64,000 nt of DNA from Mermis nigrescens (taxonomy: Eukaryota > Nematoda > Enoplea > Mermithida > Mermithidae): assembly GCA_036768485.1 (NCBI GenBank), contig JAVLUZ010000191.1:2516953-2580952 (forward strand), in the 5' to 3' direction. The position numbers and the translations under genes were made by a program. How positions within the stretch are numbered: position 1 is the first letter of the stretch; each line of letters begins with the position of its first letter. The notes under the pieces are model-generated. The model was not told where the DNA came from, made no database searches, and worked only from the letters and a program-made list of their open reading frames with translations. Positions 35,781-49,700 of the stretch are shown here, piece by piece.

Positions 35781-38700
35781 TCACATTTCCGCTTCCTTGT
35801 ATTTCTGTTGTGAAATCTCGATTTGTTTTTGCACTTTAGTGAGCGCTTCTGAGAAATGATTTTTAACTTCATTCTCATAAGTTTCGAGATCTATTAGGTA
35901 GAAAGGTCGGTTATAGTTTATTACTGCATCTATTGGAAGCTTGTAGTCCGTCCGTACATAAGTAGGAAGGACTGAACCCTGTCGTTTCATTGTCATGTAT
36001 ATTAGTGGCAAAAAACGCGTATGGGAGGTGCTCATCCCAATCGTTTCGCTTCTTTTCTAAATACATTCTTATCCTGGTGACAAGGGTCTGATTTGTTTTC
36101 TCGACCTCTCCATTGGCCATTGGGTGATAGGCCGTTGTAAATACTTGTGCGTTGTAAATAGGTTTGTTATTTCTTTCATAAGTTCTGATGTAAAATCGGA
36201 ACCGCGATCAGATTGGAGTATCTGTGGGGCTCCATGTCTACACGCGATTTGTGTCACGAAAAGTCTTGCAATTGTACGAGCAGTAATATTTTCCGTGGCA
36301 AATGCTTCAATATACTTGGTGAAATAGTCAATAAACACAACAATGTATTTATTTCCATTTTCAGTTAAATTTAGCGGCCCTACGCAGTCTACTGCAATTC
36401 GTTCGAAAGGACCCGAAGATGAAATCGATTACTTGCAGCAATTTGGTCACGCGGGTTTGTTACGCTGACAAATGTCACACGTTTTACAATATTCTGCGAT
36501 TTGCTTAGACATGCCTTTCCAGGAAATATTTTTTCGCAACTAACCGTACAGTTTTTCGCGCACCAAAGTGTCCAACGAGCTCATCATCATGATGGCTCTG
36601 AATGAGTAAGGGTTTTAGCAGAATAGGAACTACCACCCTTTTTACTTTGTCATTAGCTTTATAAAGAATTCCGTTTTCAATCACAAAACCTTCTGGGCAT
36701 TCTTGTTGAAAATAATTTTAACCTCTAGGTCTTCTTGCTGTAGAAAACCTATTCCCATTTCAGGCTTAGTGAGCGTAAGAGATATTTCTTTTCCATTTTT
36801 ACTACATTAATCCCGCAATTTTCATCATCCTCAATTTTAGTTTGTTTATCATCTATATCAAAATATTTCGTTTCGCATAAATTTGTCAGACGGGATAACG
36901 AATCTGCGTTTTGATTTCTTACCCCTTTCGCGGTATTACTGAAACTTTTATTCCTGCTAATGATAGGCCCCAACGTGCTATTCGGTTGAAGGGTTCGATT
37001 TTTCCCAAAATCGATTTGACTGCTGTGTGATCTGTTTCAACAATAACTTCTTGCTGGTACAGATAAGGTCGAAAATACTTAATAAATTCGACTACTGCAA
37101 GTGTTTCTAACTCGGTGACTGCATAATTTTTCTCAGCAGGTTTGAGAGTGCGACTCGCATAGGCTATTGGATGCTCTCGGGTTGTCATTTTGAAATTCGT
37201 GATAAAAACACCTCCAATCCTGTTATACGAGGCGTTTGTTTGCAAAATAAACGGACGTGCAAAATCAGGATGAGATAAGATGGGTGATTTTATCAATTTT
37301 TCTTTGGCGTTGAAAAGAATTTTCCTGTTCTTCTTTGCAAACAAAACTTTCTATCCTTTCTTAGCAAGCGATTTAATGGTTCGTAGTGAATTTTCGAACA
37401 ATTTTCAATAAATTTTCGATAGTAGGAGATGATACCCAAAACGACTTAATTTCCTTGACGTTGGTGGCTGAGGCATTTCTTTCACTACCTCTATCTTTTT
37501 GGGTCTGGTAAAATTCCTTGTCCTGAGATTACATATCCTAAAATAGCGTTTCTTCATGCAAGAATTTACATTTAGACAATTTTAATTTCATGTTGGCCTC
37601 ATTTAGTCTTTCAAGAAGCGTTTCTAGCCGCCTCATCATCTCAAATGATGATTAGGGACGAAAATTAAGATATCGTCTAAATACACAAGGCAGACACTCC
37701 ACTGTAGACCAGATAGAACAATGTCCATGAACCGGGAAAACGATGCGGCGCATCACAAAGTCCGAAAGGTAGGTAATTAAACTCATATAAGCCTACTGGT
37801 GTGTTAAATGCTGTTTTTTCTTTATCTTCCCTTAATTGGAATTGTATAATAGGCATTCGATTGATCCAAAGTCGTAAAATATCTCACACCTTTTAGCGTG
37901 TCCAAATATCGTCGATTCTTGGTAAAGGGTAAACATTTTTTTCGTAATATTATTTACACTCGAAAATCAATGCACATTCTGTGTTTCCCATCCTTTTTCC
38001 GTACTAATACTACGTTCGTTGACCAGGGAGAAATGCTGGGTCTGATAATTTCCTTATTTTCGAGTTTTGTCACCTCATCTATTACTATTTGTTTCTCTGC
38101 TGGTGAAGTACGGTATGGATGCTTATGTATAGGTGTGCTGTGCTTTGATCTGTATCGATGACATGCTCTATTAAATCTGTTTTTCCAGAGTCCATTTCGT
38201 CTCTGGCAAACAAATTAGGAAAACGGACGAGGAGTTTCATGATGTCGTCATGTTCTACACTGGATAACGTAGGCGAAATATTCGTAATATGTGTTATCCA
38301 TTGTTTTATGTCTTGTGTCGGCATAATATCGTGGGGTTAGTGTGTTTTTGCACTTTGGTTCATTTACATTATGATCTACGTGCATATTCACTGTGCCTAT
38401 GGTTGAATACTTGAATTGGTATTCTGCTGTCCTCCTGCACAAGACATATAGAATGAGCTGAATGTATTTCTTGTGTATTTTTGCACTCCATTGGTTCAAA
38501 AATTTCCTCATCTCTAGGGAGATAATGGGAGGGCGTTCTTGGCAAAAATAACCTGTATTGACCGTGGGCTTATTATTTCGTCCTGAGTCAATGTTATTGC
38601 GCTTCGTTTTTCAGGCGGGCTGTATCTCACCTATGGCGGGTATGGTAATGTCTCTGAATGTTATAAAGGTTGATTTTTGCAAATTTAGTTCAATTTTCTT

Positions 38701-38957
38701 GAATCTAGACAAAAAATTTGCTCCTAGCAGCAGATCATAGCGCAATTTTCTTGTATATAAACCAATAATGTTTCTTTTATGTCATATGCGCATATCAAAA
38801 TGAAAGCGGACCCAAGGATAGTGATTTCACTTCCGTTAGCTGCTATAGGACGAACAGATGTTTCGTACGTTTTAAAATTTAGCAATTTTTGTGCGATTTT
38901 AAGATCCAGTAGCGAATAGACTGCACCAGTGTCTACTATATTGTCACTTCTACGCAA
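35781..38957 (-). pseudogene. pol: decayed pol (protease, RT, RNase H, integrase)
   Basis: The pieces lie in pol order on the minus strand. Protease is at 38957-38724, with DTGA where the intact copy has DSGA. RT remnants cover 38511-37345. RNase H (37344-36919) has FILQTNASY in place of TDASY, and VETDHTAVKSIL. Integrase (36620-35781) has FIDYFTKYIEAFA and SDRGSDFTSELM. The frame changes several times. The protease and RNase H parts align with the intact pol at 46709-50515, which identifies the family. Confidence 0.85.
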
Positions 38958-39027
38958 TTATTTAGAATTACGTTGATGTGTAGTTTTCTTGTTTTCTCCA
39001 CTAATGCTAGCTATCGATTCTTCGTTT

Positions 39028-40830
39028 TTAGCTAAATTTTTTCCACATTACCTTTTTAGGTTTCTTCCTCGTTGTCGGCCTTAATAGTCTCATCATTGCT
39101 TCACCTATACTCGCGTTGTCGTACTTCGGATGAAGAGGGAGGGTGGAAGCATTAATAACAGATGATCGTTTTCGAATCATGTAAAGATAAGCAAAATAGC
39201 CGATTACGCCAAAAACAAGTACAATTAGTAGCAAATTGAATAAAAGCTGAACAGGACCTGTTAGCAATGCACTAAAATCGCTGGAAAACTATTTTGTGTT
39301 CCAACGATTAGCTTTTCTAAACTATTTTTGTCTCCCTGGACGACAGTTTTTATTCCTGTTCCAGCTCCTACCAACGATTCACGAATTAGTTGGGTTGAGT
39401 GCGGCCATCCCAGCCGTGTAGTCTAACAGTCGGTGCAAAGTTTTCTCTAGTTTTTCGGTTTTATATAAGTAATTCCGAAAAAGTCCGAAAGTCGGTTCTC
39501 AACAATCGTGAAAACTGCTGGTGTGTTAAATTGGAAAAGGCTAAAATTTTCTTTCCATTTTAGCTCTGATGGTATTTCAGAAACATGAATTAAACAGTGT
39601 TCTGTGACCCATTTGTCTTTGTATCGGAAAATTTCGACTTTCTGTGTAAACAGTTTACAGTTTCTGAGAAGTGGACTAAATCTCCAATTTCCTGGGAGTG
39701 CAAACCAAATCTCTGCATTGTACTCTACAGGTAGGTGCTTATAACACGTACCATTTATTTTATGATCAGTGTAAACTTTCGTCACGTTAACTTTTCGGCA
39801 AGTCCAAATTGTAAGGACATCCCCTGTAAATTCAGCTAAGAGATCCCTCCTTTGGAAAGGCCGGGCCCCTATGGTAGGATCCAGATACAAAAGCTGCCAA
39901 ATTATGTCTAGGCTTTGTTGAAGTTGACGGCATAATTCTGACCAAATTCTCCGAAAACTCGAGATTTCTTCTTGGAAAATTCGAATTTCGAGATAATTAA
40001 TTTCAAGTTTACAGGGTCAAAAATTCCTTTTTCGATTTTAATAATTTTTGGCGCTTTTAGCATATGATTGGACCAGGCGCCCAACCCCCTGATTGGAGTT
40101 AAACCCTACTATGACACCTTGCTCTGAAATAAATGTTTTCGTATCTCGTGACACTTTCTATATTCACCTTTTATTAAGAATGCCGCCTGTAAATCGTCAA
40201 CAACGACATACTGATTACTAATTAAGGCGGGAAAAGTGCCACGGGGGATGAATGGGTAAATTTCTTGAAAAATTCCCTGTGCCAATAAAAAGTAGACTCC
40301 ATGTTTTTGCACTTCCCATAGGTGGGGCGGCAAGAACTTACATCCCCTAAATCTGAGACAACACTCCGTCCGGTCCAACTGGCAACCTGACCCTTTCTAT
40401 GATAAAATTCGTTATGGAGCTGCACAAGTCGTAGCAGCACCAGGGAAATCGAATTTCTAATTTTGGTCAGTTGTCAAAAATCCGTTTTTATCTAATTTTA
40501 GATGAATTCCTTCAAATTCATTATTTTCGAAGGAATTTTTACACATTTCGAAAGAAACTGGTTGGCTGGTTTTATCCAAAATTATGCCCCGACTCCGAAA
40601 AATCCAGTGTTTGTACACACTGTTCTAGTGATTTTCATGCATTTTATGGCAAAAGCGCTTTTTGGTTCGGCCTTGGAACAAAAATTGTGACGTTTTGCTT
40701 TTCTGGCCTTGGGAGCTTTCCTCCGGGTAAAGTGCATTGCACCGAACGGGGCAAACTTATGGGGTGGCCGCTACGACTCGAACCACATACTTGGAACTCC
40801 CGGACCTCCCATGGCACATTTCGTGATAAA
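39028..40830 (-). pseudogene. env: decayed envelope glycoprotein gene, upstream of pol
   Basis: Three stretches align with the intact glycoprotein at 50454-53201. An N-terminal part (about 40830-40450) has a KCxxxxRTxCTxxxFFG pattern and WCC. A middle part (40440-40109) has SDLGDVSSC. A C-terminal part (39890-39028) includes GARxxxQRxD, NxTCYxxLP and a final membrane anchor (LLFNLLLIVLVFGVIGYFAY). Stop codons and frame changes separate them. It ends just before the protease, which repeats the order seen in the intact copy. Confidence 0.82.
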
Positions 40831-41166
40831 TAAAGGACATTATGATAAACGTAGCTTTACACGAATAAGGCGAATTGGCGCAGCAATGCGATTGTTTAAT
40901 AAGTAGCATTAAAAAGTAAATGCACGGGCTTATAGTTTAGATAAATTATCTAAAAGTGTCTTAAATAAATTTAAGCAATACGCCGCTTTTCTATCATACA
41001 GAATGGCTAAAGCTATACCAGCAGCAACTGCTGCTCCATCCTTATCCAAATTTGGCGCCGTCGGCGTCAGTGCCGCTTCCGACATCTTCAGTCGCATCAT
41101 TGGCAGCACTCTCGCTTTTGGCGAGCCATCCTTCGTCGCAGTCTGACATCTCCTCGACGTCAGCAT

Positions 41167-42839
41167 CCGAGACGTCTGTGAGAGGAAATTAGAGCATGAG
41201 AATACTAGTGACAGGATCTTTTTGACATTTTATCGACCTTAACCACTTTAAAATAAGTTTGTTTCTTGAAATGACATAAAAACAGTAATTTCAAGCTAAG
41301 TTCGCAAATAAAGACTACAGAACTACGCACTTTCACAATAATTTCGTTTCTTTTCTTTATTCCCCAAAATTTTGGCGCTTAGCGCTTGCTTTAGCCTTGA
41401 AAATGTAATATTTGGAGGAAAGAAAGAATTTTTATGCTTTTAAAAGAGTGCCTGTTATTTGCACAAAGATGCTTACTTATTAAACGTTTATCCATGCGGT
41501 TATATTGAATTTTAAAGGCAACATGTTCACAAAAGTGTAAACATAATACGAATTTCGAAAGAATAAATGTTAATCTAGGAACGGTAAAATTTAAGCAATC
41601 ATGAAGAGTGAATGAATAATTTCGTATCGTTACTTCAAGTTCATTATAATTTTGCGCGTTTTTAGACATATTCAATTTCTTAAAATATGACATTTATGCA
41701 CTGCTAAGTTTAAGCATTAATATGAATATCTGCATGCACTGATAATATGATAAAATAATATAACATATCAGACAATGATAATACAACGCTAATATAACTG
41801 CATGCACATAACTGCAAATGAATAGCAAAAAGGAGAATGTGAATAAAGTCATTGATAAATGCATCAAAATGACGAAGAAACATTAGAATTTTTAATGTTA
41901 ATTCGAAAAAATTTCCTTTTTCTAAAGAAATTACGAGGTAAATTAGAATAGAGACAAAAATTATCAAATAATTGAGAAAAAACGTAGGAAGGTTCTCACC
42001 AGAAAAACGATCCCAATTTGACGTACGAAGGTCCAGGATTCCGGCGACTTCCTTTCTCGGTTTCCGTCAAGCCGTTTTCTATTCTTTGATTTTCTCGCCG
42101 TCAAGGAGCTGTCGACTGTACCCGACAAAGATGGCACGCATCTTTTTCGGCTTTGCTTTTCCTTGTCAACAGTTTCGATTCGATCGTGGACAGCGTCGAT
42201 TTGGCCATTGGCGGCGTCAATGGCGGTGGAACGGAGGCGGCGCGGCAGCTGAAATCGGAGCGTTTTCAGACTCGACGATAAATCGTTGAGAGGGTGAGGC
42301 GGAACACCCCCGTAAATTGCGGGTTATCGACTGGGTTGTCGAATTTTCCATGTTCCCATAAAATAACGCAGCCGCCCACATAACGGAAGATCGGGTGCTC
42401 GAGCCGCCACTGCTCATAGTGGCGGATCTGGATTGCAGCCTCTAGAGCGGTAACCAGTCCGATTCATATTCGGTTTCACTTTCAGTTGCTGAATCGTCGC
42501 TCGTTTCAAACATGAAACAAATATTATCGATGACGTCCTCCGCGTCATCCAGATCAGCAACATCAACCGCTCCCTTGTTCTGCACAGAGAGGGAAATTTA
42601 CGAAATTTATGTATTATGTTCCACTACCCTGGTGGAGCAAGCCCTCATCTTCTATATCGAAAATTCGGAGTTTGAAACGGATTTTCACTTGTTTCATCCG
42701 TTAAAATATTACTATTTGTCGGCCTTCCAAATTTTCTGAGAAACGAACGTTTTTTACATTATTTCTTGGGGGAATTAGAATTTTGGGCTTGGTCTTGGCC
42801 GGGGGACTGGACTTGGGGTCCGTAGGTGAGGCCCCCGGA
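41167..42839 (-). other. spacer between nucleocapsid and env of the decayed element
   Basis: About 1.7 kb with no frame I can assign. In the intact copy the same place holds the acidic/basic linker. A GGCGCTTAGCGC palindrome near 41370 hints at a later insertion. Short frames on both strands look like noise. Confidence 0.4.
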
Positions 42840-44026
42840 CTATATATTCTGACTCCCTGTGCCTATTACCTGCATTAAATGAATTTTGCCTGTGTTATTC
42901 GAATAATCACGATAGTTCCGATTATTATTATTTAATGCATTTCGCGGTTGCCCATTATTTCTGAAATTTACATTTCTTTGGTAATCGTTTAAATTACGAT
43001 TTGCATTTCTATTTAGGTTATTGTTATTAGAATTACGGTAATTACCATCGCGGTTCAGTGGGCAGCGGAAAGCGGCTCGTGGAACCCATTGCAACGTGCG
43101 CAGTGGCGATGGGCGCGACCAATGCGCCAAAGGACCGCAGCGGCACTCTTCTGTGACGTGATTCGACTGTCACACATATGGCATCGATTTTATGGATGAG
43201 CATTTCTTTAATCTCGTCTAACTTTTCCATTGCAGATCCTGAAGGTAAAATCGATAAATTATAGTCGGCTCTGGGCTCGTTGGACAGTGTAGGGTAATCT
43301 TGTATGTTTTCCCGAAAAACTTGGCGTTCAGTGTACGATGCCCGCCTGATGGCGTCTGTCAAGGTTCCGCACTCTGGATATTTGATTCCTTCGTAAATTT
43401 TAGGCAGAAGCCCCTGATGTAAATTGGTTTTACGATACTTTCCGGCTATTTTCCGAAAGTTGGGGTAAGCTGATCTAGCTAGCTTTTTCAACCTTCAGAA
43501 AATTCCAGGACGGACTCAGCCCCTCCGTTGTTTGGCGTCGTACACACTCGTTCCTGAAAAATATCACTATCACGACCCTCCGAAAATTCAAGCTTAAGTG
43601 CCCCAATGACATCGTCAAAGCTAGGGTCACGAAGTGTTTCAAAATATTATTTAAAGTCGCCAAGGCGGCACCAATGTAATTTTAATTCTAAAAATGCGAT
43701 TTTATAAGCATCATCCGCATTTGAAACACCTTGGAGAACCATATAATTTTGAAACTTTTTAATCCATTCATGAAAAGATTCACCAAAAGCTGCAGAAAAT
43801 GGCTTAGGGGTCTTTGAGTCATTAAAGCACCCAGGCGTTGAAAAGGATCTCCCAATGGGCCTGTTACGTTAGTTTCCCCGCATGCTGTTGGACCCGCTCT
43901 TCCAAATTTGTCACTTTTTCGCATCAGTGGAGCACCAAATTCGTCAAAAGCGTTTTTAAAAGCTTCCATTTGTTTAGGATCAAATGCCATTTTTCTCGTT
44001 AACGCTTTTTTCGATTTTTGAATCAA
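42840..44026 (-). pseudogene. gag: decayed gag with nucleocapsid remnant
   Basis: It begins near 43991 with a short N-terminus (FDPKQMEAFKNAFDEFG). It continues in other frames through capsid-like sequence (43491-43160: YRKTNLHQGLLPKIYEGIKY, then IRRASYTERQVF and IQDYPTLSNEPRADYNL). A degenerate zinc knuckle (NHVTEEC) near 43150 and an asparagine/arginine-rich tail to 42840 follow. At least three frame changes are present. It supplies the capsid part that the intact copy lacks. Confidence 0.72.
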
Positions 44027-45071
44027 AATTCCTTAACGAAAGGTGCAAAACTTTTTGGAAAATTTATCTTTCTGTTCCCCTTTTAGTTCGCTTTCTTCCC
44101 TTAAGTCAGTTTGTCTGGACGTACTTGGAGTGAGACTCACAATATTTTTAAAAGAAGGCTGTACGCCTACTTTAGGGGTACTGTGTTCTCTAGGAATAGC
44201 AAATGAAGTATGTAAAGTGTCTAAAAATGTTTGATGAGCTTTTAAAGTATTTTCAAAAGCTTTTGTGTCTTCTTGATCAGAAAATTCTTCAGGATGAGGT
44301 TAAAGCGCTTTTCTGAAAAAAACTTTTCCGTTCTCAGAGTCAGAATTTGAATCCGTTTTGACTTTTCCCGGTTTTTCACTTTTTTTTCAATCTTCCCTGA
44401 CCGTTATTCTACCCAAAACAATACAAATGCTGTATAAGGGTTAGAAATAAAATCCGTAAATATTAAATTTATTCGTTTAGCTATACGTATGCTCTTTCAG
44501 CCTTTACTTTACTCGTTCTCTAAATTAATTATACTCTGTTCTATAATTAATTCGTTCACAATTAAGTACCCGCTTTTATCCTAAACTTTTTATTTAAAAG
44601 TTCGCTGAAGACGCTGGCCAGTCGACTACAGCACGGAAAGAAAAGACGAAGGGGCCGGCTAAAAATGACTAAAAATCACGAAAACGAGTCAGAGCGTAAT
44701 TTATTCTCAGTTTTTCCGGAACTTATTTTCTCGGCTTTTCCGAGTTTTGTTTCCACGCCAAAAATACGAACGCAAGATTTTGAGATTTTTTAGGCTCTTA
44801 AAGCTGGCTGGGAAGCAACTTAATCTTCCGAGATGATTTCCAGTTACCCAATCACAAAACCTTCACGCCTTTACGGGATTTTTAAATTTATTTTTATTCA
44901 ATAATTTAATATAATCGGGAACGGTGTGTGGGAGGCTAAATATGAAAACTCCCAAGGGGCAGAAAATACGCCATCATATTTTTTTTAAAGTAAAGTGAAG
45001 CTAAAACGAATTTTCGGAAATGAGGAAAATTTTTGAAAGCTCGAAAGTTAAGGCCGTAGGCTCTATCTATT

Positions 45072-45083
45072 TTTTCTGCGCCA
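45072..45083 (-). promoter_or_regulatory. primer binding site
   Basis: Seven bases inside the 5' LTR the minus strand reads TGGCGCAGAAAA. TGG complements a tRNA 3' CCA end, and TGGCGCAG is a common start for such sites in gypsy-type elements. I cannot name the tRNA with confidence. Confidence 0.6.
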
Positions 45084-45090
45084 CAAAATA

Positions 45091-46125
45091 TGTCACGCTC
45101 GCTGCGCTTAACCTATTTCCTTGCATACGTTATTATCGTTTCGATATCCTTAGCTCGCTTCAATAATCTTAGCGCGCTTAAAACTTAATTTTCCACTAAA
45201 TATATATATCAAAACGCGTGACACGTTTAGATCAAGAAGACAGAGATTTTTGGACTATTTTTATTTAGAAATATTCCTTTTTATACTTTTTTGACACTTT
45301 ACAAAAATGGAAGGAATGAATATCACTCACGTTTCCAAAACGAATTACGAAATGACGTTGACGATCAAATTTATGACAAAAACGAACAGAATTATGAATA
45401 CGGATGGATGATCTGGAAGGCTGCTGCGGGGACTTGGGCCTGCTGATATTTGGAGATCATTTACATTGGTTGAGCATGTTTTACATGTTTCTGGGCAACA
45501 GTTATTGTATTTTCATTTTCCCCGAACTTTTGCCCCTTTTGTCTCCGTATGAGCTGTAATTTCGCATGCCACTTTTGTTCTATCTCATCCGTCGCTTAGC
45601 ATGTCGGAAGAATAATACTTGCATGTTTAAAGCGGATTTAGCGCATACTTACGTGCTAAAGCTTGCCTATGTTTTAGTACATTTATAACGCTATTTGATG
45701 GTCGATTTTTTACTAATTTTTGTGGATCCGATTAATTCTGGATAACTGTCAGATTAAAACTGACTTTCGTTCTATTGTTTCACTTTCCTGACCGCTTAAG
45801 TCAACTTCCATCCGCCCCAATCTTAATCCCTTTTGCAATCGCCCTTTTCCGCATTTCTCAGCATGCTTCTTACAAAATTTTAACATGTATGTGCATAATA
45901 TCGCGCATAATAATGATGTTAATTAAGACACGTAATTAAATTCGTGCGATTTTACACAGGCTTGCATTAGACATGAGAGAAAAGTACGCAATATTATGAA
46001 CAATTTTGATTTGCGTTTTTAAGCGAAAATATTATCTAAACAAATTGCGAAAATTAAGATATTTTGGTATGATAAGCTTATATAATTTACATAAAACAAT
46101 CAGTGCGATGTAGTGTTACTTGATA
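45091..46125 (-). repeat. LTR (5' LTR on the minus strand)
   Basis: It matches 34077-35392 along its length except for the missing 290-bp block, at the junction AATACGGATGGATGATCTGG. The deletion lies between short GGA repeats. The promoter is not identifiable by eye. Confidence 0.88.
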
Positions 46126-46129
46126 CAAG

Positions 46130-46708
46130 CACTGCGAATGATATATAGTGCAATACGGGATGGGCCTATTTCAAATCCAATCCGCTATTTTATTCCCAAA
46201 ACTATGCCAGGTTCGACCTGTACGTAGATATTAGCTCCCGTGCAAATTTTATTAGGCCGTAGAATAGTTACAGTATAACGAACGAGCAGTAAAAATGAAT
46301 CCAAAAAAACAATCCGCTCTCTGTTTCACGCAGCCGATGTCCACTCCGAATCCTCGCCGGTCTGTCCTCTCCATCCTCTTTCTCCAGCTCCTGTCCTGAC
46401 GACTCAAAAGTTCTATTGTGTTTTTTCTTTTTGGTGGGGCGGGAAACGACCTATTGTGCAATCCGTGCTTACTGTACGTCTACTCTCCTAATTACTTTTG
46501 GTGCATTTCTACGTCTAACCGTTGTGCAACTACGATTTTCTTTGTGTCTACTGCTAGAGGTATTTGTCTACGAAAACGGCGATTAATTACGAATGCATAT
46601 TTTAAGTGTCTCCGAAACACATGCAGATGCGAAAAACATTCTATCTTACGAATTTAGTAACATGTATGCGAAAATTATATGAGATATTTACATAATGCTT
46701 TCGTTGCA
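46130..46708. other. 3' flank of the intact pol, no gene
   Basis: About 580 bp between the pol stop and the neighbouring LTR. If the intact element kept its 3' LTR it should start here, soon after the purine run GTGGCGGG at the end of pol. I found no second copy of this sequence at the other end, so an LTR cannot be proven. Confidence 0.4.
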
Positions 46709-49700
46709 TTACAATTGACCCGCCACAAAACGAACGTCCGCGTTCGTTGGTGATGGTAATAGCGTCTGGCGTGGCATAGGTTGGTAGGTAGCGTATAACA
46801 ACGCCGGTGGTACATAGGTAGAAGTACCGTCTGCAATTGAAATGGAACAATTAAAACGCGTACTGTATGGCTGTGTGTTATTGACATGTATTAATTCCTG
46901 CTTTTTGGTCTTAAGATTCTCAATGAGAATGTTCGGATACTGCGACTTAATTACTCTAAAGGGTCCACAGTAATGTTGTGCCAATTTGGCTGTTTGCCCA
47001 ATTTTAGTATAAAACTGTTTTTTCAGTACGTAGTCTCCGACATTATATAAATGGTCATTTGCATTGCGATTATACGTATGTGCATAATGCTTTTGAGCTT
47101 TCTGAATATTGTCATGAGCATTTACATATGCATGTTGCAGGTACGTAGTTAGGTCTTTTAAGTAGTCTGAAATGACAGGTCGTTCTGCATTCATGGCGGA
47201 AAACAATACGTCCGATGGCAGAGATGGTTCCCTACCGTACAATAACTGAAAAGGCGCGTAACCTGTGCTTTCATTGACATGTATATTTACGGAAAAAACG
47301 GCGTATTGTAAAAAGAGATCCCAATCTGTCTGTAGATGATCGAGTAACATACGCAAGCGAATTATCAAAGTTTGATTGGTACGCTCGACTTCACCATTAC
47401 TCATTGGATGGTACGGAGTCGTATGTATTTTATGCGTGTTACATAATGCCGTTACTTCGGAAAATAACGCTGACGTAAAATCGCTGCCACGGTCACAGTG
47501 TACAGTATGCGGTGACCCGTGTCTGCAAACAATGCCAGTTAAAAATTTGTTCGCGACAGTTTTCGCAGTAATGTTTGGTGAGGCGAATGCCTCAACATAC
47601 TTCGTAAAGTAATCGACAAAAACAATTATGTAACGATTTCCGTCGTTAGATTCGGGTAGGGGCCCTACACAATCAATCCCTACACGATCGAATGACCCCG
47701 TCACGGGAATCGGTATTAAACGTGCTTTTATATTATGTAAGCTGTGTTTGTTTAGCTGACATGTGTGGCATGCCTGACAGTGTGTTATGACATCTGCTTT
47801 TAAGTTTGGCCAAAAATATTTACGCTGCACCAATTTAAGCGTTTTTCGAATGCCAAAATGGCCCGAAAATTTACTATCATGACACGATTGCAAAATTAAG
47901 TTTTTCATCGCCATTGGGACAACAAACTTTTTTCGATGGCCCACCTTTTTGTATAAAAGGCCCTTAATTATTTCGTAATCTGTCAGGGTAGTCGCATTTT
48001 TATTTGCATAAGAATTAAGGATATTTTTCGTGTATGCGTCTGATGCTTGAAATTCGACAAAATTCTTTAAGAGCTCTTGCTCATCAGATATTTCGTCTTC
48101 GAGGCTGAATATGTGTGCGATTATGGGGTGAGTTGCTAGATTTTCAATGTCTGCTTTGCATGTAGTGTTATGCTCTGCTGGAAATCTAGATAAGACGTCT
48201 GCGTTTTTGTTTTGGGTTCCTTTGCGTGGCTGTATGTCTAAGTTATACACTGATAAAGCGATACCCCAACGTGCAATACGTCCAGAAGGATTTTCGCGGT
48301 TCAGCACCGATTTTACAGCGCTATGATCAGTATAAACTGTTACTGCTTGCTGAAAAAGGTACGGTCTGAAATAATCCACGAACGTGTAAACCGCGAGCGT
48401 CTCAAGTTCAGTAACCGCATAATTACGTTCCGCTGGTCGAATATTCCTACTCGCAAATGCGATAGGGTGTTCCTTTCCTCCCTCGTCTAGCTGAGTCAAC
48501 ACAGCGCCTATTCCTATGTACGAAGCGTCTGTTTGTAAAATAAACGGTTTTTCGAAATTCGGGTGTTTTAAGACAGGTGCATTACAAACTGCTGCCTTTA
48601 AATCTTCAAATGCATTATTTTGTTCTGTTCCCCACACAAAGGGATCGGATTTTCGAAGTAATTTTGTAAGAGGATGCGCAATTTTCGCAAAATCTCTTAT
48701 GAAACGTCTATAATACGATGGCAATCCGAGAAAAGATTTTAGCTCGCGTAATGATTTTGGGGCTTGCATTTTCACGATTGCATCAATTTTATCCGCATCT
48801 GGCGAAATGCCATGCATCGAAATAACGTGTCCTAGATATTTTACGCTTGTTTTTGAAAATATACATTTCTCGAGTCTCAGCTTAACTCCAACTTGCGTTA
48901 AACGTGCTAGGATTTCATCTAAGCGTGATAACATTTCTGCGTGATTCCTTGCGAAAATGAGTATGTCGTCAAGATAAACGAGACACGTCTGCCATTGGAG
49001 GCCCGATAATAACAAGTCCATTAAACGCTGGAAACTCGCCGGCGCGTTACATAGGCCGAACGGTAGATATTTAAATTCGTACAAGCCTTGCGGTGCATGA
49101 AAGGCTGTTTTTTCGCGGTCTGTTTGTGTGATTGGGATCGTGTGATAGGCGTTTGCCTGATCTAGAACTGTGAAATATTTAGCGCCGTTCAACGTGTCTA
49201 AAATGTGATCGATACGCGGAATTGGATAACTGTCTTTCTTGGTCACTTGATTTAATGCGCGAAAATCTATACAAAGACGGTGATTTCCATCTTTTTTACG
49301 AACGAGAACGGTATTTGTACACCACGGAGAATTACTGCGTTGAATTATGTCTTGTTTTTGAAGCTTGTCTGTTTCTGCTCGTATTATTTCGCGTTCTTTC
49401 GGCGAAATACGGAATTGTGCACGTTTAATAGGTAAACTATCGCCTGTATTAATGGAATGCTCCACAAGGCTAGTTTTTCCAGTATCAGCGGAATGCTGAG
49501 CATATAAAGACGGATATTTTGCTAATATTTCAATTAACAAAAATTGCTCAGTTTCTGAAAGATCCGTATTTTCAAACTTGACTCTTTCCGAGAGCCATGA
49601 AAGAAATTTCGAGTTTTTATTTAAATTTTCGGCGAGATTTTGCTGTACAGAATTTACCGAACAGGTAGAGTTTACCGCGTTTTCGTTAAATGCTTTTATG

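Larger units (their letters stand above)
34077..46125 (-). mobile_element. Ty3/gypsy-class LTR retroelement, decayed, with env between gag and pol
   Basis: Two LTRs (34077-35392 and 45091-46125) in direct orientation enclose a 9.7-kb interior on the minus strand. CAAG (or ACAAG) on both sides, 34073-34076 and 46126-46129, is a target duplication, so this is one integration. The interior order is primer site, gag, nucleocapsid, envelope glycoprotein, protease, RT, RNase H, integrase, polypurine tract. All genes have frameshifts or stop codons. It is related to, but well diverged from, the 46709-53201 element. Confidence 0.88.

Noticed and set aside
40471..40906. Plus-strand frames in the decayed retroelement
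   Set aside because: The minus strand here aligns with the N-terminal part of the glycoprotein; the plus-strand frames are shadows.
46130..46708. A 3' LTR for the intact retroelement
   Set aside because: The position is right and a purine run precedes it, but no matching 5' copy exists in the window, so an LTR cannot be shown.
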